In this document: one piece after another, positions 56,143-64,000 of the stretch
Layout of the letters: each line of letters begins with the position of its first letter
Position numbering within the stretch: position 1 is the stretch's first letter
From: Sphaerosporella brunnea
Lineage: Eukaryota; Ascomycota; Pezizomycetes; Pezizales; Pyronemataceae
Assembly: GCA_008704415.1 (NCBI GenBank)
Contig: VXIS01000128.1
Coordinates: forward strand, 1-64,000
Length of the DNA stretch: 64,000 nt
Reading direction: 5' to 3'
Program-made: the position numbers and the translations under genes
The notes under the pieces: model-generated
Database searches by the model: none
What the model was told of the DNA's origin: nothing
The model's input: only the letters and a program-made list of their open reading frames with translations

Positions 56143-57151
56143 CGTGGTCGTGGGAGCTCAATTCGAAGCACGCTTCGGAGCTGGGGGGGGAATCGGGGGC
56201 CTTTTTGGAAAAGTTCGTGGAGCCTGCTGTCTGGGCGATTGGGCTGTGCTGCTGCTGCATGTTTTTTTCATGCATGCATGCACCTCCAGGCTCTAGGCAG
56301 CCGCTGCTCACCTGCCCATTCAGACGCAGCCATATATACTCGGATGTGTTCTTCTGTGCCGAGCAAACTGTACCGCCTTCGTCCCCTCTCCTTCGTCCCC
56401 GATCCTGTTACCTATGCCATAGCCAAACACACCATGAACCAAAACCAAAACCAAACAAAAACTCCGATTGGCTGCAGCGTCTCCCCGGACTCTGCTTCCA
56501 TTTCCAGTTGCGTCCGCATCCCCATCACGGAATCACCGTACGTACCCGCCGCCCCGCCGCCTCAACAACCCAGCCCAGCCCAGCCCAGCCGGGAGTAACT
56601 TGCTGCGCGCACTGTATTGCGCGGCCGGGACGCTGCCAGTACTCACTACGCAACCAAAGCATTGGTGCCAGGCTGCCGAGTGATACCCGTGATCCGCCGC
56701 CCTCGTCGTGCCTAGGTACTCTACTCTGCAGAAACAATCACTCTTTCCCGATCCCGTGCTTCGTTGCTCGAATACGACAGCTTGGCGAGCGTGGATCTCT
56801 CTCGCACGATAGCCACGGAATAAAGCCGGTTCCATTATTATGTATGCAGAATATATGTCTCACCGCCACCACCACCGCAAACAGCGAACAAAACAAATAA
56901 AACACAAATCCCGATCCGCGGGGGGGGAGGGGGTATATGATCCCAATCCCATGAACTTGAAGCGCCCTTGGAGTATGCAGTAAATGCAAGAAAGAAAGGA
57001 AGGGGAAAAAAAGCCAGTATGTACAGCGAAGGGGTAGGTATGTAGTTCCATCTACAACTGTCGGTCCGACAAGAAAAGAGAAAAAAAAGAAAAAAAAAAA
57101 AAAAAAAACTAATATGTATGGAAAGCGCTTTTCGGTGACATGTATGGCGGC
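56143..57151. promoter_or_regulatory. Intergenic promoter region of the 1556-aa gene
   Basis: Reading towards the gene on the minus strand, AGTATATATG at 56340-56331 sits about 190 bp before ATG 56142. Direct CAGCC repeats lie near 56570-56590. An A-rich run at 57075-57108 lies beside the 3' end of the DUF3455-type gene. Confidence 0.5.
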
Positions 57152-57963
57152 CTAGTTGTAGAACCCTGAAAACCCCGTCAGTACGCTGCTTGCAAACCCT
57201 GCGAGGGAACACTGACAGTACTCGGCCGCATACGGCACCTCGAATTCCGGTTTCTGGCCCTCGCAGGTGGCCGGCGCTTTTCCGCTCGCGGTGACAACAC
57301 GGTACACCTCCTTGAACCCGTGCGTGCCCGCGATGCTGTCCAGCTTCAACCAATCCACCGCGCCGTTTTTGCCCTGCGCCGCACGGCTAGGCGCGGAAAC
57401 GCCCTCCATCTTCTTGCCGTAGAAGATGTCCTTGCCGCCGCGGAAGGTGAACACCGGCGTGGTCATCGTGGTGAACAGGTGCTCTCCGACCTGCACGTTG
57501 TCGCGGACGAACTCCGAGAGCTCGTCGCTGCAGTACTCGGCCATGTTTTCGGGCAGGGCGTAGACGTGGTCGGGGATTTTGTGCAGGAGCTCGGGCTTGT
57601 ATTGGGCCAGACACGAGACGTCGTAGAGGAGGGCGTGCGCGCCGTAGGCAGCGGGCATGTCCGCCGCGGTGTTGCCGGCGCAGGTGTAGTTCTGCGTGCC
57701 CTTTCCGAGGACAACCCGCGTCGGGACTTTGTTGGCGACGCTCGGCGGGGAGAGGTTTTTGGCTGCGGTTGTCAGCAACGCATGAGGGTGGTGGGGGGGG
57801 GGGGGGGATGCTTACCCCCGGGCTGGAAGTCGGTGACTTGAGGCAGCACCGCCTTGTCGAGGGGGCAGTTGGTGGCCTTGGGCTGCCAGCCCTTGTGGGG
57901 GGCCGCACCGGCAGCAGCGACGAGGGAGACCAGCGCGATGGAGAGGGCGTTGAGGAAATGCAT
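57152..57963 (-). CDS. Secreted DUF3455-type protein
   Basis: Two exons, 57963-57816 and 57762-57152, joined across a 53-bp intron (GTAAGC donor, CCGCAG acceptor) in phase 1, give 252 aa. An N-terminal signal peptide (MHFLNALSIALVSLVAAAGA) is followed by a short mature N-terminus. The core carries VVLGKGTQNYTC and AAYGAHALLYDVSCL, the hallmark blocks of the fungal/bacterial DUF3455 family, whose members are often mislabelled malate dehydrogenase. Several cysteines are placed for disulfides. The function of the family is not established; an extracellular or cell-surface role is inferred from the signal peptide. Confidence 0.85.
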
Positions 57964-60626
57964 CGTGGCAGTCGGGAGGGTGTCGATGATGGTGGGGGGG
58001 AGGGGGGCAGCGATCAATCGAGGGATCCGCGGGGGTAGAAGTAGGCGAAAAGCAGAGGAGAAGAAGAGCAGAAAGAAGAAAAGAAATGGATCGAGAAGGG
58101 AGGAGACGGAACCTTCCTGCGGTTGGTGTTTTTGTATTTCTTTCTTTCTTTTCTTTTTTCTTTTTTTTCTTTTTTTTTTTCTTTTTCTCCAGCTGGCTGT
58201 GAATGGCTGGTGAGGGAGTGAGTTGTTGTTGTCGCTGCTGCTGCTGCTGCTGCTGCTGTTGTGGCCGGCAAGACACATGTTATTTATCGCAGCCGGCGTC
58301 GCAGCCCATTCAGGCCAGGCCAATATATGCAGCCGCCCGGCCATGCAAGCGGGATGCGTACCTGCCGGCCACACACCACACTGCCGCCTCACGTAGAGTG
58401 CCTGCCTGCTCCGCACACCGCGCTCGCAGGCCATCCTTCTTCCACCCAGCGGTCGCGATCCCTCGCGATCCAAAAAAAAACCGCACAACCCGCAAGCTCG
58501 TCGCAGCCGCGTCGTGCAAGCGGCTGGAAGTCTCGGCCCTTCGCAGAGCTGTAGATGGGGTGCGAGCCGCTAGCCGCATCCGGCGCGGCGCCTAAAACAC
58601 ACCCCGTGGTCTGTGCGTGCCTTTCAAGCCACGCGAGGCGTGATGTTGGTGCCAATCAAACGGGCGAGTCGCCATCGCGCGGGTGCTGGAGATTGGAGGA
58701 GATCTGCCGCGGGAAGTGCGTAGGTGGAGGAGAGCACAGCACCTGGATCCGCGAGCCCGAAACGAGAGACACGCGTTCCCTCAAAATAGTGAAGGAGGCG
58801 GACGGACTGTCAGCCTGACATCACATCCCACCCCCCCCCCCGCCATTCCAAATCCCGCACAGACTGGATCGGCGCTGTCAGAAGTAGAGGTATATCGATA
58901 TATCTGGATCCAAATAGCTGGGCGCACCGGCAATCTGTAATCCAGAGATGACCCCGCCTCGGAATTGGAATTCCAAATACATGCGCCTATTATTCCCCCC
59001 ATCGCTCGGTATAGCTGCTGCTCACCGGGAAACAACCCAAGCCACGCGGGGCTCGACGTCCCCGCACCCCACCGACCCCCGCGTGGCTCAACAACCGAGT
59101 GTCGGAAAACGGCAACCCCGCACAGCACAGCGGCGTGGCTCGAACGCACGGTAAGCCACATCGCCTTGCATCGCATGTTCGCGCCACTCAACTGACAAGG
59201 TACTTCTCGGCTGCAACTCTACTGGCGAAGAGCAGAGCTCTCGGCACTTTTCTGTATGTATTGCCAGCTGGAGGTGGGGTGCGTGGAAGGAAGGTTACTT
59301 TCCATGTGGAATGCTTACTGTTCGTGTGGCCATGTGGAGGGAGCCGCGGTTGTGCATGCAATGCAACGTGACGATGTAGGAGTACTGGTACCCATCGCAG
59401 CCACGTTGATTCCTGCGAAAGTGCGGCGCGGAGAGCCTCGGTGGCAGGTTCAAACTCCACCGGGCTCTATCGATTGATGGAAGTTCGGAGTGGCTGGACG
59501 GCGCAGGGGCCCGATGTACGGCTGCCAACATCTTTGCATCCTTTGAAGGTCACACGGTTTAAACAACGGGCTCGCAAATTCTCATCGTGACTTGAAGCGA
59601 ACGTGAACCCAGCCTCGCAAGCTCTTGCCCAGCCGGATGTACCCAGCACAACCGACGATCAACCCCAACAACCAGGTTCTGGTTCTCTCTAGCGAAGCCT
59701 CCTCCGCAGCAGAGCAGAGACAAGAACCACGGTCAGAGCGACGATCGCGACAGCCAACCTGCCAACACGACCAACGCCGGGGGTGTTTTATGATCGACAT
59801 TGGATACCCTACCTACCTACCTACCTAGATGGAACAGCAGCCGAGACGCCAATAAACATTGAAGCAGAGGAACCGAACGTTCTTGGCATCTGCCCCCGCT
59901 AGAGTTGCGGCAGTAGACACAACCCATCGCTCCTCCCTTCCCTTCGCACGGAGAAACCCCCGCAAACGGCCATTACACCCGCCTTCTCCCTCCCTCCCGG
60001 TTACCGTTGGCTGTTATGTTACGTTATGTTATGGATGTTATGTTATGTTGTTGACGATCAGTCCGCCAGTACTGCCAGGGACGTGTCACACAACACACAC
60101 AGTACTGCTCTGTCTGCACAACAAGTATCGGTATGCACAGTATTGGTATGCAGCCCGTATGCAGCCCGCAACCTATGCCCGTATGCAACCTGCATCCCTG
60201 CAACCCGTGCCTATGCAACCACCCAACCAACCAGATATGCAACCAGATATGCAACGCTATGCAACCAACGCCACCCGCCGCACCAAGTAATTATGCAGGG
60301 GACGGGTCAGCCAGTCAGTCAGTCAGTCAGTCCTGCAATCACAACCCCAACCCTCCACCATCCCAAAATACAATACGCGCATAAGATAAGCGCCCGGGTG
60401 TGCGTACTACTACTATTCTGTATCACACACATCTCGATTTCTTGAGAAAACGCTATTTTGAGATGCCTACTTTTTTGTTTTTGTTTTTTTGTTTTTTTGG
60501 GTTTTTGGGAAGTCATGTTGTATCGTATCGTATGGTATCGTGACGAGTGATCAACTGTGCTTCGACGTAAAAAAAACAAAACAAAAAAAAAACAATAACA
60601 ATAACGACGCAAAAAGAGTGGCCAAA
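57964..60626. other. Long intergenic stretch, repeat-rich
   Basis: About 2.7 kb. The left end is the leader of the DUF3455-type gene, with A/G-rich sequence on its strand (58140-58195) and a (GCT)8 repeat at 58234-58257. Further right are a C run near 58830, TACC repeats near 59808-59826, GTTAT repeats near 60013-60052, a cluster of TATGCAACC-like words at 60124-60272 and (AGTC)n near 60308-60332. No gene is supported. Confidence 0.5.
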
Positions 60627-63600
60627 CTAACTTCCCATCATAGACCCCAAGTCCATGCCGCCCATCATCGAGTCGAGTCCGCCCATATCCATGCCTCCGG
60701 AAAAATCCATGCCTCCGGAAAAATCCATCCCGCCGCCGGTCATATCCATCCCGCAGCTCATATCCATCCCCCCGCCACTGAGATCGTACTCCTGGTACCA
60801 CCCGCCGCCGCCGTCGTCGTCGGCGGCGGCATAGAAGTCGCCGCCCCCGGCGTACTCGTCGTAGTAGCCGCCGCCGCTCGCGTCCGAATACATCATCATC
60901 TCTCCGTTGCCCGCGGAGGGGTCGATGTATTGCCCTTGGTCCGCGTACTGCCCTTGATCCGCGTATTGCGTTTGGTCGGCGTATTGCGTTTGGTCGACGT
61001 ACTGCCCTTGGTCCGCGTACTGCCCTTGGTCGGCGTATTGCGTTTGGTCGGCGTATTGCGTTTGGTCGGCGTACTGGCTCTGATCCGCGTACTGGCCTTG
61101 ATCCGCGTACTGCCCTTGATCCGCGTATTGTCCCTGATCCGCCGCCGCCGGATCGGACTGTTGCTGGGCGCCGGGGTCCTGCTGCTGGGCGTTCGGGTCC
61201 TGGGCTTGCTGCTGGGGATCCTGCTGCTGCGCCGTCGGGTCTTGTTGCTGCTGCGTCGGGTCCTGTTGCTGCTGCTGCTGCTGCCCCCTCCCCATCATCA
61301 TCATATGCTGCCTCTGCTGCTGCTGCGCCATCATAGCCTGCTGGTTCCGCAAATGCGCCAGCTGCTGTTGCTGGAAAACGCCCGGCTGCCCCCTCCCTCT
61401 GCCCACCGGAAAACCGCCGCGGCCCCCGCGCATGACCGAATTCACGAGTCCACGCCCCAGAACGGCGACCGGAGACATCGCGCCACGGCCCGGCGGATTC
61501 ATCATCCCCCGTCCGCCGCCGCGCATCGCGGGATTCATCATCCCCCGTCCGCGGCTGTTCGCCGGCGGCGCCAGCATTCCGCGCCCGATCGCGGAGACTA
61601 GTTGCGTGGCCTGTTGCACGAGCGAGTTCTGCGCGGGCTTTTGCGGCATCGCGCCGGGCTGCGACATCGCGCCAGGCTGCTGCTGGTAGTTGAGCTTGAT
61701 GGTTGGGCTGATGGTGTACGTGTTCTGCACCGGCTGCTGCGGCGTCGTCTGCATCCCGCTCTGTTGCTGCTGCGGCTGCGGCGACATTGTTCCCGGCGGT
61801 TGCAGCAGCGGCTGTTGAGGAGCCATTTGCAGCGCCGGGCCCATTGCCATCATCTGCTGTTGCTGGACCATCATCGTGCCGTCCGGAGACATCGTGAGAC
61901 CGTCCTGCATGAAACCATACTCGTCACTCATCATCTCTCGCGACTGAACCATTCCGGCCGGCTGCTGCATCATCACGGGGTTTTGCTGGACAACCACCCC
62001 TCCTCCTCCCCGTCCCCGCATCGCAAGCTGTCCCCTCGCCATCGGCTGTCCTCTCCCCCTCATTGCAAGCTGTCCCCTGCCCCCCACCACCACCATGCCC
62101 ATCCTGTTCTGCGGCTGCATCATCTGCGGCTGCATCATCGCCTGCGGTTGCATCTGCATGGGCTTCTTCGGCTTCTTCGGGATCAGCATGGCGGGATTGT
62201 TCCAGATGGAGCTGTTGGTGATCTTCTTCCGGGCGAGGGACACGCCCTGCTGCGTCGCGCGCACGCCCACCTGGCCGTACTGCACCGCCTTGCCGGAGAG
62301 CGACGTCTGAGCCGGCTGCTGCATCTGCTGCATCTGCACTTGCTGAGGCGCCTGCATCTGCATCTGCTGGTTCATCTGCACGTTCTGGACGCCGGGGACG
62401 GGCACCGGCTTTCGCATCATCATCATCTGGTTTTGCGGCACCACGGTGGCTGGTCGCGCCATCGCCATCCCTTGCTGGAAGTTCTGCTGCTGCTGCTGCT
62501 GCTGCGGCCCCAGCTGCGTTTGTGGACCGAGCGCGCTCATCTGGACCATCTGTTGGCCGCCCCCCATCGTGTTTTGCGTCTGCTGCACCGGCGGCTGCAC
62601 CCCCATCTGCACGTACTGCGGCGGCGTCCCCATCTGCACCGCGCCTGGCTGCGCCTGTTGATACTGCGGTTGAGCGCCCAGATAAGCGCCCCGGTCGGCC
62701 TGCTGGGGCGGGGGGACGCTGACCGGCCTCGCAGGGCGGCCATAATCGATGCTTCCTCGCAGCAGCAGCAGCGGCACCTCCATGGCGCCCGGCGGCACCA
62801 TCGGCTTCGGGTTCTGGATATCTATCGCCGGGCTCATCCGCTCCTGCTCCTCCTCCCGCGGCAGCCTGGTAATCACCGGCTTCTGCCCCTTGGGCGCGTC
62901 CAGCCCCGTGGTCACCGTCAGCCCGGTGAAAATCGGGTCGTCGTCGAACCCGCTGAACGTGGCCGACATGCGCGGCGCGTCGTTGCTGCCGCCGGGCAGC
63001 GGCGTGCGGCTCAGCGGCGGCGCCACGAACGGGTCCTCGGTGATGCACACCGGGCCGAAGGCGGTCGAGGACATGGGGATCGCTGGCGACGGCTTTTTGG
63101 CCGGCGGCGGAGTCTTCTGCAGCGGAGAGATCGACGGGTCGATGTTGGACGGCTGCTGCTGCTGCCGCTGCTTTGGCGGCGTCTCGGGCCGCGGCGCCGC
63201 CGAGCCGGCGTGAGTGATTGCTGGTGAGTCGCCATCCGTGCGCACCTCCAGACCTCCATATCCAACATCGGCCGCGGGGGAGCCGCCCTGGACGGTGTGC
63301 GGTGGCGTCGGCAGCTGGTGCGGCGTTGGGGTCCCGATGGTCGCGGCAGGCGTCGGGGAGTGGATGCTGGACGGCGCAGGCGTGAATGTCGCCGCCTGGG
63401 GCGACTGCGGCGTCGGGTTCTGCGGAGGGCTGTGGACGGCCGAGTCGCCGCACAGCTCTACATGCGTAGCCACCGGAGCCTGGGCACCGATGGCGGAAGG
63501 CCGTTGGAACTGCGTCGAATGGGCAGTGGGCGACACGGACACGGGGCTTTCGTCCAGCTTGATCGGCGACTGCAGTTGCCGCTGCTGGTTTGCCTGCTGC

Positions 63601-63991
63601 TGTGCGGGGTGGCGCTGCGGCGATTGAGTAGCGGCTGGCGTGCTGTTTCTTGCGGCGTATTGGCCCTGGCTGCCGGTGTATTCCGACGCCTGGGGCGGCG
63701 GCGCGGGGGGTTGCTGCTGCTGCTCACGAACTTGGGCTGACGCCGGTTAGCAAGTCGATTCTATATCCACCTCCACCACCTCCACCGCCACTTACGCGGA
63801 TCCCACGTGGTTTGGCCCAGCGCGGCGTGGTGGAAATAGTGTCTGCCCTGCTCGGGGCTCCAGTACGCGGCCCATCCCGGCGGCAGCTGCGGCGGCGGCG
63901 GGGGCTCGAACTGAGGCCGGTATTGGCTCGGCGGGTTGATACTGGCGCTTTGTGGGAACTCTTCTTCTCTCGCAAACAGCATCACCATCAT
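60627..63991 (-). CDS. WW-domain, Gln/Met/Arg-Gly-rich prion-like protein (5' end at window edge)
   Basis: Exons 63991-63796 and 63736-60627 on the minus strand join across a 59-bp intron (GTAAGT donor, CGTCAG acceptor) and give 1101 aa from ATG 63991. That ATG lies ten bases from the window end, and the sequence around it (GCTGATGATGG...TTTGCGAG) could instead be an intron end, so the true start may lie outside. Residues about 36-65 form a WW domain (LPPGWAAYWSPEQGRHYFHH...TTWDP) with both signature tryptophans, a binder of proline-rich ligands. The rest is disordered: Pro/Ser-rich, then Gln/Met-rich, an RG-rich section (RGRGQPMARGQLAMRGRG), a QYADQG array and a GGMDM-rich tail. This composition resembles RNA-binding, condensate-forming proteins. 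Large open frames on the other strand are shadows of the GC-rich triplet repeats. Confidence 0.85.
60930..61140 (-). repeat. 18-bp tandem repeat encoding QYADQ(G/T/S)
   Basis: About 12-13 units of six codons in the C-terminal part of the WW protein. The position after DQ varies among Gly, Thr and Ser. Confidence 0.9.
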
Positions 63992-64000
63992 CAGCTTCGG

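Noticed and set aside
61602..63227. 541-codon open frame on the plus strand, and long frames such as 61924-63453 in another minus frame
   Set aside because: They overlap the WW-domain gene. The sequence is GC-rich triplet repeat in which all frames stay open, and the translations are Leu/His/Arg- or Ala/Asp/Gly-rich with no domain.
1..64000. tRNA, rRNA and CRISPR
   Set aside because: No convincing tRNA T-loop plus acceptor pairing, no rRNA-like conserved blocks, and no spaced identical repeats of CRISPR type were seen by eye. A tRNAscan-type search would be decisive for tRNA.

Overview
This window reads as nuclear DNA of a filamentous ascomycete (Pezizomycotina). The genes carry short 46-118 bp GT-AG introns with CTGAY-type branch points close to the acceptor. 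Leaders are pyrimidine-rich, and the window holds NACHT-type STAND (NLR-like) genes, a DUF3455-type secreted protein, a Tad1-like LINE with RNase H, a Ty3/gypsy chromovirus and scattered C-to-T/G-to-A decay of repeats. Gene density is low (about ten protein genes in 64 kb) and intergenic DNA is rich in homopolymer G/C runs and microsatellites. I cannot name the species.

Layout. 1-8 kb: three plus-strand genes: a cysteine-cluster protein (2350-4417, two exons), an ACAD10/11-like APH-fold phosphotransferase ending in the peroxisomal signal AKL (5252-6415), and a catalytically degenerate RNase III-like/dsRBD protein (6777-7928). 8.5-15.5 kb: gene-poor DNA with a decayed PIF/Harbinger-type DNA transposon (8558-10316) that has a TA-flanked MITE inside its left terminal inverted repeat, a short hairpin element, and a second TA-flanked MITE (13971-14263). 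15.5-17.4 kb: a four-exon gene that only appears when spliced (360 aa) and a 92-aa ORF behind a TATA box. 18.4-23.3 kb: an intact eight-exon NACHT-ankyrin NLR-like gene (1449 aa, minus strand) with about 19 near-identical ankyrin repeats.

24.06-38.22 kb is a nest of two retrotransposons. A complete Tad1-like LINE (minus strand) has a 14-bp target duplication and an (AAAAC)n tail. Its RNase H domain is interrupted by a young gypsy chromovirus (513-bp LTRs with one visible mismatch, 5-bp target duplication, intact gag-pol with chromodomain). The LINE frames are broken only by in-frame stops. The gypsy element has no ATG at all between its TATA box and its first Kozak-type start about 1.4 kb downstream.

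41.3-45.0 kb holds a broken NACHT-WD40 NLR (plus strand), so the retrotransposon nest lies between two NLR-type loci. 46.6-47.9 kb is a secreted alginate-lyase-family enzyme. 48.4-50.2 kb is a relic of a second LINE family. 51.3-56.1 kb is a 1556-aa two-membrane-segment protein with a coiled coil. 57.2-58.0 kb is a secreted DUF3455-type protein. 60.6-64 kb is a WW-domain, Gln/Met/RG-rich prion-like protein that may begin beyond the window. No rRNA, tRNA or CRISPR was seen. Coding models were built by hand from splice signals and reading frame; all were checked for phase arithmetic, none by alignment.
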